Origin: Dipetalonema caudispina
Taxonomy: Eukaryota; Nematoda; Chromadorea; Rhabditida; Onchocercidae
Assembly: GCA_013365325.1 (NCBI GenBank)
Contig: JABVXV010000559.1
Span: forward strand, 1 to 26,622
Length of the DNA stretch: 26,622 nt
Reading direction: 5' to 3'
The notes beneath the pieces were generated by a model. It did not search any database. It was not told where the DNA came from and worked only from the letters and a program-made list of their open reading frames with translations. This document shows, piece after piece, positions 1 through 21,900 of the stretch. The translations under genes and the position numbers were made by a program. How positions within the stretch are numbered: the stretch's first letter is position 1; each line of letters begins with the position of its first letter.

Positions 1-2470
1 ATCTTTCCTTCCATTGTACAGTCATTACTGCGATGTGTTTGCATCATTCTCATTAATTCACTCCTTCATATTCCTCCTCTCCAGCGACTTCTTTTTTTCT
101 AATTAATAGTTAAGTTTTCGAAAAAAAAAAATTAGTAGTATGCCATTCGTCATACCCTCTCTATCAATAACTGTAATTTTTCAGGAGTATTTAACAACGT
201 AAATACAAATGGATTTTTGAACAGCTCTCTGAAACTGTTGCAAATAAGTTCTCTCGCCTCAACAACCATATAGCCCATTATCGCAGTAGCATCGTTTCAT
301 TCTCCTAAATGATACAGTCAGTCATCAAAAAACCTCTCGCCCTCTTAACAAATTTGAAGAGGGAGCAAACTCGAGCTTTTTACGAATAAAATTCATTTTA
401 AGATGAAGTCTTTTGAAATTCTGAAATTTGAAATTAATCAGCAATGACTGGTAAAGTTGATACTAAAAAAATCAGCCTATCACACGGAAGCATCTCGATC
501 GTAAGTTGAAACATGTCTTCATGAAATTGTTAAGACAATTTGGTCAGATTCCATATTGTTTTTTTTCTGGTTCAAAGTTATTGTTGATGTGTTTTCTGTG
601 TGTTTTGATGGAATGAAGCGAATAATAGCTGAGATTCAATTTTGGACGAGCAAAAATAATTGAAATGCAATTCCGAATCAGTTATTATTGATATTATCGC
701 GAAATGATGTTAATCCATCGAGGCGGTTGGAATGAGTACACAACATTTATTCTTGAAATGGTTATCTTCTTGTTTCATACATTGATATTTGCGCCGGCTC
801 GTTTTATTAGATTAAATAGACACTAACAGTTTGATTCAAATCCTTAATATCGTTTCTTAATTGAAAAATAAGTGTTTTATTCATGAGCATGCAGAATGTT
901 TTTGTTTAAAGTCTGCAGTGATGACAGCTTTGAGCCATCGCCCATGGAGAACAGATCGATTTTTAGTGATTATTCTTTATTAGGATATTTTCTACATAGC
1001 TATTTCGAATATTTCATGCAAGATAACTTACCACTCGCTCTCAATAATTGTCCAGGAAACTCTTTCAACTACGGTTTAGAACACCGTATAGGTCATTAAA
1101 TGGTTGAAAGTGGTAGAACCAGTATCCATCCCTGCATAATGTTCATCCACTCTCATCTTTACTGTACTTTAGGAAAGTTATTGCACTTTTAAACGGCATT
1201 CTTTAAGCCAGGAGTACTAAAAAACGTTTTTTTTTAAACCGTTTCTTTTTTCTAGGCATTTCTTATATCTCTATTAAAAATATGTGACCTTTACTTGTAT
1301 TTAAAATTCTTCGTTACACTTCTACCGCTTAAAATTTTGTCAATGCTTTCTGTTGTTTAGTCTTTTAAGAATTGATTGTTAAGATGGCAAGTCATATTTC
1401 CTTTCCTTTAATCTCTTTAGCTATCAGTCAGCTGACCACTGGATTTCATTGCTTTTGTATATAAGTAGTACTATAGGAAAGATCGTAATTGTTGTTTGTA
1501 AATCTTGGGATGTAAAAAAATTATTTGTTTGGGAAGCAGCAACAAGCGGAAAAAGGAGGAAGGGAAGTTAGTGAGGATCTCATCGAGAGAGGTGTTGCTA
1601 GAACTCGTATTTCTACACATTCCTCCTCTTGCCATTGCTTTGGCCAGACTAAATATTTTTAAATTTCAACCAAAAGTCTAAAAGTTATTATTCATTTCGC
1701 TCTGTTTATAAGGATTAGAATGTTTTTCTTATGGTACACTTGGGATTAACTGTGCAACGATTTACTTGGATAGCAGGAGAACTTACTCTAGGCATTTTTT
1801 TGAATTTCCAAAATTTTACTACCTTTTCGTTCCATTCTCTCCAAGATATGATCCTTGTAACGTTATCACTTCTTTTCTCAAAAAGAAAGATAAAAAATTT
1901 TGCACTTTATTTGCTTCTTTTCTGTGCGTGTTCTTTTATCCTTTAAATTTCTTCACTGCATGAATAATTTATGAATTGTATGGCACAAACTCGTGGCAGT
2001 ACTTTAACATACTTTTTTGAATGTTATTTTTAAAGCATTGAATTCTCCTGTTCCATAAAACATGTGGTGGATTCCATGTAAAAGAAGTTAGAAGTAGGCT
2101 TGGAATTCAGGACTGAAAAGACTTGACGTGAAAAGTTGATTTCCGGATTACGGGTTACGAGAGGACCATACCTATTCTCAGAATGCTGTGATGCTTAAGT
2201 TAATGCTTACAATTGTGCAAATTTCACATTTACAGATTTTATTATATAATGATCTCGAAATCTGAAAGATATGAGCCTGTAGTTCGGTGATGACATAAAA
2301 AAGAGTAAGGATTCCTTTGAATTGACAATTTTCGCTTTGTTTTTTGAAATCATTGTAGTTAAATAGGCAGTAAGAAATAGAATTTCATCATGAAAAAGAT
2401 AATTCTCCTTTATGCTAAAAAGTTGCTTAACTTCTGAAACGAATGTTATCAACTTTAAAGGTCTTCCTAT

Positions 2471-2490
2471 ACACACACACACACACACAC
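2471..2490. repeat. CA/TG dinucleotide microsatellite, ten units
   Basis: Ten uninterrupted AC units, preceded by TAT and followed by ATATG. A simple sequence repeat in non-coding DNA, probably length-polymorphic. Confidence 0.95.
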
Positions 2491-3981
2491 ATATGTTATG
2501 CTGTGTAATACATAGCAGCGATAAAATCCAAGGAATCAATATTCAGTATTTTTCTCGCTACGGATTGCGGATGATAAGTAAAGAGCATCATTAAGAATGC
2601 TTAGTTGTCGGGGTCATACATCATTTACCTGCCAATCAGTATATCCACATTGTTGGATTAGCTTAATGTAACACAATACAGCATTCATTATTCTTGTCGT
2701 TGCTTTATAAAAAAAGATAGTTGGTAGGAAACTAAACGTTGAAAATAATGGATGCCTCCCCGAAACTTCGGCATTTCAGTATACTTACCTTTATTTTATA
2801 CAGGTATTTTTCATCAGATATTAGTTCAAATGAAATTATATGATGCTAATATATATAAAATCATTGTTCACATTTTACGTGATCATTCGTTTCTCTTATT
2901 ACTTGTTGATTTTCTTTGCTCAATAAAACCTGTTCTACTTAATGAAATCAACGTGTTTAGCATTCATTCTTAAAAGCATCGTAACAGTCAGAAATCAGAA
3001 AACATTATATGGTCCGGTTAAGATGTTTATGTTACTCTAGTGGGACTCTTTATCTTGTTATTTATTGTAGTATATGGTGTAAAAGTAAACAGTCAGTGAA
3101 GGAATTATTGCTTCAACTAAAAAAATCAACTGTCAGAAATTGCTTTTCTAATTATCAAATCAGCAAAATCGTTCTAACTTCTCCATCATCTTGACGAATA
3201 AATCATAGCATCATAACCTTGCATTAAATATAGCTACATTAGGTATCACTCTTGATCTAAGTGTTTTTTGCGCTTCATCTTCTGCTAGCAGGTTATCATT
3301 AATTACAGACAGATTACTAAATGAAGTATTCGTCGTTTTCCAACAGATATTAATTCTTTGCGATAATGATTACCCGGCGATTTCTGTTTATCATATTGTA
3401 ACATGAAAGTATATACTGCATTCGACATCTTTCTTATCCAATAACTTCTGCTCCCTTTTAATTCTTTCTTACATCATTTTTCTTCCAGCTAAGATACAAT
3501 TTTTGCTTGGAAAAATGAAATTTCGTGAGTGAATAGCTTGCAAGACACTGATTGTTTTGTGCCATAACTTAAGCATCACATCTGTCTGCTACCTCTTTAC
3601 TTTTTTGCAGCTGTCTTTCTTTAAAAATTAAATGGTATCCTCGAATTCTCCTGAAATCTTTCTCTTTTCTTTTCCTTCTATCGGGCAACAACTATTCCTT
3701 TTTATAAACAGTTTTAATCGTTCCTTAAAATTTCACTTTCTCAATCTTTCCATATATTTGTGACATGATATAATGACGGATACTTTTTTCTTCCGATAAA
3801 ATTTACCATATTTCCACGTTATGCTATAACTCTTTCTGCATAAGAAGATCTGAACGGTCATGTTTGCATTACATCGAAAAGATTACAACATGCAATGTCT
3901 TTATCGTTTATCGAAGTATTGCTTCACATTTCTGTGACGTGATCTTCCCATTCCTTTCTTCTATCAAACCATACTGCGTCA

Positions 3982-3991
3982 TGCACGTGCA
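3982..3991. promoter_or_regulatory. Palindrome TGCACGTGCA with a CACGTG E-box core
   Basis: This perfect 10-bp palindrome has a CACGTG core and is flanked on both sides by CGTCA, so the block reads CGTCA-palindrome-CGTCA. CACGTG is the classic site for bHLH-zipper dimers of the MAX/MDL/TFEB type. It lies about 830 bp upstream of the PAK start codon. A role in PAK regulation is inference. Confidence 0.35.
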
Positions 3992-4065
3992 CGTCATTCG
4001 CAGTAACGAACTTCACACTCGCTTCTCATATATCTCTATAATGTGCATGTCATACGAAGGAATGC

Positions 4066-4083
4066 CAACATGCATGCATGTTG
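4066..4083. promoter_or_regulatory. Perfect 18-bp palindrome CAACATGCATGCATGTTG
   Basis: The sequence equals its own reverse complement over 18 bases and lies about 740 bp upstream of the PAK ATG. It could bind a dimeric transcription factor. It could also be chance, helped by the repeated TGCA core. No known factor is assigned. Confidence 0.35.
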
Positions 4084-4763
4084 CACTTTTACAGTAAACC
4101 GAATACTTTGCGTGTGCATAGAGACTTATTGGATAGTTCTTCATTAATATGGGCATTTCCATCTGTTTATTTAAACTATTGAAGGTTAGGGAAGAAATAA
4201 TTGCTATTTAAGTATTTTTACTTTTGTTCAACCTTTATGGAAATGTGTGAAGTATAGCCATTTGAATGTATTGTTCATCTGTCTTCCATTACAACTGCCT
4301 CTTCCTGACCAGGATTGAAAGGAATTGGCGAATTGTCTACTAAACCCAAAACTTGCTATGAATCTTTCTAATAGTCCTACTCAAAAAGACACTTGACCGG
4401 ACTGATCATGTAGTGGTCACACATATTGATATATCTGATCAGTTCTTTGCAATTAATTTGTCCCTTATGCTTGGCTTGACAAAGATTAGTGTAGGTATTC
4501 GTTATATGATTGATTTTCCACGTATCACATCAACTGTATCGTCATATTTTCAGGTTACAAAAACAGAGAAATAGTGTGGCTTTTTTGCTATTATTGATTA
4601 CACTCTGGACTGTCACCCGTGGGATGACCTCATGTCATTCATCTTGTTCGCGAATTTCATACGAATGTTCTCTAAGTCGTTAAATTATTTAATTTCACTG
4701 TAATTGCTTTCTGTTCTTACCGGCACTTTTGCTGACATCATTATTGTTATTTACCGAACATTA

Positions 4764-4793
4764 CACGTGAGCGTAATACTGACTGTGCACGTG
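4764..4793. promoter_or_regulatory. Pair of CACGTG E-boxes just upstream of the PAK start
   Basis: CACGTG occurs at 4764-4769 and again at 4788-4793, with 18 bp between the cores, 30 to 60 bp before the PAK ATG. With the copy at 3984 this makes three copies of a GC-containing hexamer in under 900 bp of AT-rich DNA. They are candidate bHLH binding sites in the proximal promoter or 5' UTR. Confidence 0.35.
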
Positions 4794-4822
4794 TTTCTTT
4801 TGTTGACTTCGATTTGCATATA

Positions 4823-14195
<9,373 letters not shown>

Positions 14196-15919
14196 GCCGC
14201 TTTTCGTTTCTTACATGAAATTCTACTTAGTTAACGCAGGGCTTATCGCAGGAGTACAGACATTTAAATACTATTGCGATCTTTGCTAGACTTCTAATTT
14301 ATAATCCTAACTCATTTATTAAAAGATTTTTTAGTAAATCCATCCGTTTTGCGGTCACATTACCGCCTCAGTATAGGACCTAAAGATCTGTGTTGTGTTT
14401 CGTTTAGCTGTTTAATGGGCACAAAAATGTAGGACCAAGATGCATTTAGGGCGTTACTTGAGGTTAATTTTTGCATTGTTTTTTCTACTGCCACGTTGTC
14501 TTATTTTTTGCAGTGACTGATTCGTAGTCCGTCGCTCAACCTATTCATTTCCATATTCCAATTTCTTGTAATATTTTTTAAGTTTTTATCCCTTTTTCAA
14601 CATGTTGAGATTGTTCTTCAACGCCTTGCGCATTGTTTCATGTGGGATCACAAGGTATTCATTAATTACACTTTCTAGGCCCAGAAATTACCGAATAACT
14701 GCTTTTCAGAGAGATTTGTTGACCTTATAACTAGCACGTTCTGTGAAGTGAAATGCTTCGTTGTTTTGGCTTTTTACTTTATCAGTTGTCTAGAATATAC
14801 TTAAAACTTGAGGAAAATCAGACACAGAAGTTTCTTAAAAAATTGAGATTTTTTGGATTTGGCATCATTTCGGTTAACAAAAACTTTGTTGAGCGTCGTC
14901 ATCCGTTCGCTCCCTAATTTTTTGTTTATCGTTTAATTCCAACTCTCCCAGCATTTGTTTACTGGAAGATGAATCTTTGGTTGATGCTCAGTTAACTCAA
15001 AAATAATGCGGATTTGAGGACTTGTAATGATTTTTTAACTGTTCGATGGAAAAAGTCATCTTTCCCATTTTTTAGAAATTATTTCATTGTTACCCCTTTT
15101 ATTGTGTGTTAATTCATTTCCCATTGTTACTTCTATTCCGTATATTTGCTGCTATAAATATCGACCGGTTAAAATTACGATTAGCGATAGCCTGTATCTT
15201 ATATGAAGACTTCATACAGAACTGAATATTGATGGAGTGGTCAAACAGATACCCTCACTTACTGTTCATTGCTTTACATTTATTACTTACCGTTTATATG
15301 TTATCATTATAAAATATTGTATATAGTTTGTTGTTATGTTGCTGATGCTTTCTTCCTTCTTCAAATTTAATAAATTTGTTATCAATTCAAACTTGTTATC
15401 AATATCCCACACTTGATAATGTCTTCGATTTCCTTCAGATCTCGGGCGATATCACACGATACTCTTTGTCACTGCACATAACAGATCAGATTTTTTGGTT
15501 ATTGTTCTACTTGCAAGAAATTATCGCTTATTTTATTAGGCTGAGGATTTGTCTTCATCTTATATTTATTGGAAGGAAAGAAAAAATTACTGAAGGAAGT
15601 ATTTTTTAGTGAGGAAACACGTAGTAAAATTTGGTTGAGTTACTGAAGTTCCGCAAATTGAATTTGCCGTATGATACGGTTACAAAAATTGATTTCTAGC
15701 TCGTCTCGTTCTCGGTGAATGACTCCTCATTTTTTGTTTACAAATCCCGTTTAACGATTAATTTTATTTCCTGCATTAGGATTACAAGAATCCATCAAAA
15801 AATAAAGCTCATGAATTCATCATTTATGGACTTCTTGATTAATAAATGCGACGGATATCATGAAGCTACGAAAATGATAATAACACCAACACGAATAAGT
15901 TGTAGTGTAGGATTGCGAA
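14196..15919 (+). other. PAK 3' UTR and intergenic spacer
   Basis: No coding exon can be supported. The first canonical AATAAA after the PAK stop is at 15369-15374, about 1.2 kb downstream, with others at 15801 and 15841. Either the PAK 3' UTR is long or a variant hexamer is used closer in. An open stretch at 15715-15927 runs into the proposed first exon of the next gene but in a different frame. Confidence 0.6.
15369..15374 (+). terminator. Candidate polyadenylation signal AATAAA for PAK
   Basis: Canonical hexamer about 1.17 kb after the PAK stop codon, the first AATAAA on this strand in the spacer. The distance makes the assignment tentative. Confidence 0.3.
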
Positions 15920-15936
15920 ATGAGTAACAATCGTCA
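15920..15936 (+). CDS. Tentative GCY first coding exon
   Basis: The next exon has no in-frame ATG and is closed by TGA upstream, so a start must be spliced on. ATGAGTAACAATCGTCA followed by GTAAAA gives MSNNR plus two bases, exactly the phase needed at the 16214 acceptor. It is the only nearby ATG-to-donor combination I found with the right phase. Supported by phase only. Confidence 0.35.
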
Positions 15937-18900
15937 GTAAAAGGATGCTCCAAAATAAGGATGCTATGGCAACCAAAATCAGCTTAACAGCTCGTTTCAA
16001 ACAAATGAATTATCATCACAAATAATTTGTTGCTCATGCCATTCCCACTTGTTGACGATTATTTGCTATTGCTCCGTAAGGCAATGGAAGTATACGTTCC
16101 TGTTTCCTGAAACATCACCATTTTCCACATTTAGTCATAATAAACCGTTTTTGTATTGATACAGATAAATCAAATCTTAGATGATCAAATTTAAAATGAA
16201 GGCGATATTTCAGCATAACGGCTGGAAACAATCTTACAAAATCTTGGCTCTACGTTTTCCAACATATAACTTATACTTTACCATTGTATTGTTTGCAAAC
16301 GCTATGTCTTTTGGTGCTCCCGATTAATGCATCATCACCGATAATCAATATTGGTCTAATTTATGCAAATACAACAATTCCAAAGGCACCTGATTTTTTG
16401 AAAGCTGGTCTACATGATGTAACTGTCGCACAATCTTCCCAGGATTACCAGTTTAGGTAAATTTTGCTGATCTCCAATCAACAAAATGAAGCTAAGTATT
16501 TTAATTGGTCGTTCCGTCTAGATATTTTGTTGAATTCCCAAACTTTTTTGTTTTCGGTGTAGTATTGAATGAATATTCAGGTTTTAATGAAATATTCCTA
16601 AAATAGCAGCATTTCCAGGTTGTTACCAATACCATCGATGGGTTGTTTTGAGAGCAAATATAAAGGCAATGATGTTGCTGTTATGGCAAAAATGTATTAC
16701 GAGAATGATTTTCAAATGCTTTTCGGACCAGCATGTGACAGTGGTGACTCAAATTTAGTTTTATATTATTGAATTTTATAATTTAGTTATTTACTAAATT
16801 CAACCGTTATATATCTCAGAGATTTCTCTTCATTTTTTTCGATACCTTAATCGTTAATTCCATCATATTTATTCTTTACCAGATGTTAAAGATCTACTAC
16901 TACTTGAATTGTATCAGAATAGCCATAAGATAATTCTAAAGTAGCTCCTATCTAGCTTCATCATTTCCATAGTAATTCATTTTTTAGTTTCAGAAAATGG
17001 TGTGATTGCTGAGTAGTAAAATCTATAGGGTTCAATCAGATATTAGTTTTGTTTTTAGACTTGAATATCGTTGGAAGGTTAACGAATGAGTGGAACGTTT
17101 TACAGTTCAATTTTGGCAGTGAGCATTTATATAATTATCGCAATTCTGTTGTGCAGGTTTAATTATTTTGTTAACTCTATTACTATAATTTCATTAGAAT
17201 TCAATTTGAGTAAAAGAAATGATAATAGACTTCACATATTATATAATCTTTCTGCAACTTTTACTTATTAAATGTATCCTGCGTGAGTTACGTGAAAAGC
17301 CAGTCATATTTCTCGCATGTTATTGCGTTGTTTTCTTATAATTCTTTTTTGAAACGTTGAAAATCTTAAAAATGATATATTTTGCAGATATCAACTATTT
17401 CGTCACTGAATGCCGCATTCAATTTGGTTGCGTTCTTTAAAATAATGAGTTGGGATAAAGTAAAGCAATTTTGATTATTTTTATCTGCCGCTCAGTTATT
17501 CAGTAGATTTTATGAAATGTTTACTGAATGATTCAGTTTCCGCAATTTTTTTAACAATTCGTAAATTACTTTCTGTCTTCTCTTCGTGTTCCTGTCTATT
17601 ATCCTTAACCATATTCATTATCATTTTTATCAAACGACAGGTAGTATTAATTTGGTCAGTGATAGCATTTGATGACGAATATACCACCAAATTGAAAATT
17701 GCAAATATCCGGACAGTATTCAAATTAAACGGTATTTCTCTACTAAGCGATATTCATGTAAATACATCCGATACAACTCGACCACTGGTGGATGTGTTAA
17801 TGGAAATTAAGAACACTTCCAGAAGTACATTTCAAGTTTTACATCCCTTCATAGATTCACTAAACTGCATATGATAGTAAATGCTTTTCAGTGTTATCAA
17901 AGCAGATGAGAGCGATTTAAATGTTTCTTAAAAATTTCAAACTTTCAAATATTTCAGTTTGGATTCCGATATTCGGATATTATCTTCATGATTATATAGA
18001 ATTTTTGGCAGCTGTAAAACAACTTAGTCTTGATCCAACAGTTTATGTTACTGTGCTTTTGGATTTTTTCGTTGTTGGAGAGTTCAAACCACCATGGATA
18101 CTTCCTAATAACAGCATAAATGAAACCATGAAATTCTACTTCGATGAAACTATTATCGCAAGTTTTTCAAATGATTTATTCAAATGTTCATCGTTTCTCA
18201 ATTTGGACTTATATTAAATTGTATTTGACCTTATGTAACAGGAAAAATTGAAATTTGATAGTTGGAGTTTGTACGGCTGTTTAAATTTAAAACGAATTAT
18301 ACTGCGCATTTAGATTAGTCGAAGAGATAAGGCTTATCTCTCACTAAATTTTTTATTTAGCTGCAAAGAAGCACATTTAAATTAATTTATCTTTAATATT
18401 ATTTACTTTAGCTTGTCAATAATTATTATTCATCGCGCAATTTATCAGTCATTAAACGCAGTATTCCAGCAGGCATCAGTGATGTAAATTTCTCTTCGAA
18501 AATCTTTTTTCCTAATTTTAAATAATTTTACAAAATTGTATTCTCAAAAAATAAGCAAAAAAGTTTGGGAATGGTTAAATAGTTTTGGTTTTTGCTTCTG
18601 CTAAATCTTAAAAAATTTCCCAGATGATAACAAAGCTTTTATCAGTATTACTTTTTTTGACATCTTCCATTGCACAAATATGACAATGGGCTAATCTATT
18701 AATCTTTTCTTATCACACTTGATAACTTTGTACTTCAGCTGACGATTGTACTGTATACTGAACTCTATGAATCAGGATGGTTATATTCTACACTTCTTCG
18801 AAATAATTTTCAAATAACACAAAATTTTAGTGAACTTAAACGGCTAGAATCATTGATTGAGATGCTTAAAAGCAGCCATTTCACGGGTTCGTGATAGTTT

Positions 18901-21900
18901 CCATTTTATTTTCTTTTAAAACATAATATGATGATATCATGCACTGCATACATAACTTTGTTTCAGTATCTTCAAAAGCATGTAAAAATAAAATTCAACT
19001 TCCGATAAAGAAGTTAGAAATAAGTATTGCAGGACCATTTGGCCCGATATGGTTAAACCAATATACAGTTCGATTGACCCCATTTCAAGTTAAATATGTT
19101 GAAGTGTTTCAAGAAGAACCAGTTGGCATCGCCGAATTATTTCTGACCGAAGAATGTGACCTGAATTTGGCCAGAGGGGAAAGAGCTAATGAACGTTGCA
19201 TTACTTTGGTGAATTGTGTTTCATGAAAATTTTGAGATTTTAAAAATCTCAATGTCAAAACTTTTATCTTTTTGTTCTTCAAAATGAGAAAAGTATTTGT
19301 AAAAATTAAAAACTAAGCCAACAAATTCGCGTTTACTGACAATTATTTAGTAAGTTTATAAATTTTTAACTTTTAGTGGTAGCTGTTCCACTAAAAATCT
19401 AACTCGTCGTTGCTTACCGATAAACGAACATTAACATTATAGGATGTCGAAATGCAATGAGAGGGGGAAGGGGTTGGATATGAAATGATAGTGCATTACA
19501 TCTACACTTATCAGTAAGATTAAAGCAAAATAATTTGTCGAGGCTCGATTGTTGGCACATTTCTTTCAGAGCTAAAGTTCAAAGATTTCTATCGGTAGTC
19601 AGAAGCGTCTGAATCCCAATCCTGAAAGGTTTTTACTTCAATTTCCTTTTCAAAATTTTCAGACTGGTGAAATAACCAATTATAATACAACTGTAACAAA
19701 ACAACTTCCAGTAGATATGCCTCTATGCGGTTTCAAAGGCGAGCTATGCGATCATACGCGGTAATACTAATTAAAGTATTTTAATTAACTGGAAATTATT
19801 TGTAATGATTGGACGAAAGAAGAAATTTTCTAATTTCTAACTTTAAGATAGTCTTATAAGAAGAATTAACGGGCAACTATAATATCAATACTCATTTTAT
19901 ACGATCACATTTCAGGACTGTATTGAAAATTTTCCTAATGACACTGATATTTGTTTTGATATTCTGCGCTTTTTTTCTTTATCGGAAATCGTAAGTTTAT
20001 TTATTCTTTAATTCTTTACTTCAAATTTTCAACTTGCTATTTTTTTCAGTCGAAGTACAGTTATAATTATTTAAGAATATGTTAAGTTACGACTAAGTGT
20101 TTGAAATATATTCGAATATATTCATAGAAAAAGTGGTGAGACATCGCAAATGCCATGGGCGATCCCTCATCAGCTCCTCAAATTTGTTAATATCGAAGCA
20201 TCTTCGGTAAATATTATTGTCGTTTTAAAATACCAATTTTTCATCACATTTGATCTGTTAACTTATCTTAAAATTAAACTTTTTTAAATTTCTGAACAAA
20301 TAAAATGTTAAATAAATGCTTAAATAGAAAGAGAATCTTGTTAAAACTTTTTTGATAAATAGCTAAACTCTAACGAACTTTATTTTACTAATTATAGGTA
20401 ATATCCATACAAAGTCAACAACAGCAAGTGGAAACAACGATGAAATTAAAAGATTTGTTACGGTCACGAGAATTTGCAACAACCGAACTTGGAGCAGTGA
20501 TTGTAGAACCATATGTACTCAAAGCAGGACCATTTTTTGATAAATCCGATCTGGCACTTCTTCATCAGGTAATGCAGATAAAAAATTGAATAAGGTAATA
20601 TGTTCGATATATCTCGCAACTTGCAAATTAGAGTTATCTATTGGAAGAAAATAATATTAGTAGAAAAAGTCAATAATAATTCCCATTCTTGACTTTTGTT
20701 ACATATTTGCAAATGTTTTTTTTTTTTTTTTGTTATAGATGAAACAATTAGTACACGATAATATCAATCAATTTGTTGGGATATGTTTTGATAAAAGAAC
20801 CGAATTCTATGCAATTTGGAATCACTGTTTCCGTGGAACATTAGCTGATATGATGTTTTTAAATGTGACCACCGGTTCCAGAAATAAACTGAATAGTGAT
20901 GATAAAAATGGTCCAGCATTTCAAGAAAACTTTAAACGAGCTTTTATTCGTGATATTATTCGAGTCTGTTTTTGTTATAATCTTTTAATTCTAATGGATA
21001 GCTTAGTTGCGAGTCACAATGTGCGAAGATTTCTACACAATCTTTGAATATAATCTTGCAGTTTATGGTGAATTTTGTAAAATTCAACTTTTAATCGATC
21101 TTTCTAAAATCAAATTTCTTCTTCAGATGCAAGAAATCTTGTGTAATACATATGGTGTGTATGATATATTGCTTTATGTTGATTTTTAGGGCCTAGAATT
21201 TTTACATACCTCAATGGTTGGTTATCACGGTTCACTGACTCCATCACAATGCCTCATTGATAGTCGCTGGATCCTGAAACTCTCTGGATTTGGTTTGTCG
21301 AAATTACTCTATAAATGGAGTATAAAGGGTTCCATAAGTTCCAAAAAAGGGATATGGTTAATTTCAAATTCAGGTCTGTTGAAAAAGTTGCAATTCTGAA
21401 GTTCAAGTTAATGGGAGATTGAAATTTTACTGTAGATTTTGTACATATTATCAGCAATTCATATTTGTTACAATTGTGCAGAAGGTTATAGTTTTCTACA
21501 GATTTTATGATTTTTGTTAAAGCCGCAAATTCATCGGAAGATGCACAAAAAGTGAAGAAACATTTTTTATGTATCATCAAAGCAATGATGCAATTGCTGT
21601 AATCTAAGTTCTACAATGCACTGCCAAAAATGATAATCGAAATAAATAGCATCGTTTGGAATAGTCTTCATTAAAACCACAAATTCAGATTTACATTATT
21701 ATTCGCCAGAAATGCGTCGCTTACTCAAAAATATGAGTAAAGGTATGGCAACATTCAATACCAAACAAGCACAGGCTGCTGATATATATGCATTTGGAAT
21801 TATTTTATATGAAATTGTCTTTCGCAGGAAATCTGTCGTACTCGATAATAATTATGATGGTATGTCACATATTTGTTTAATTTGTTAAGGTAAGTACGAG

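Larger units (their letters stand above)
1..4822. other. Upstream non-coding region of the PAK gene
   Basis: No coding gene can be supported here on either strand. The open frames are short, lack family resemblance and include one that runs through a CA microsatellite. A purine-rich, somewhat GC-richer patch lies near 1535-1610. The T-rich sequence ending at 4553 (ATTTTCAG) is a usable splice acceptor and could be a cis or spliced-leader acceptor for the PAK 5' UTR, but ATG triplets lie between it and the PAK start. The region presumably contains the PAK promoter and 5' UTR; transcription start is not visible. Confidence 0.6.

Noticed and set aside
896..1099. Plus-strand 67-codon frame with protein-like text (DDSFEPSPMENRS)
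   Set aside because: No family resemblance, no splice partner in frame, and far upstream of PAK; not enough to call an exon.
2207..2539. Minus-strand open frame of 110 codons
   Set aside because: Its CVCVCVC run is the translated CA microsatellite, and the rest resembles no protein family; a chance frame.
17512..17640. Hydrophobic open stretch before GCY exon 6, possibly a membrane segment
   Set aside because: It is the intron read through in frame; the CGACAG acceptor at 17640 and homology place the exon start after it.
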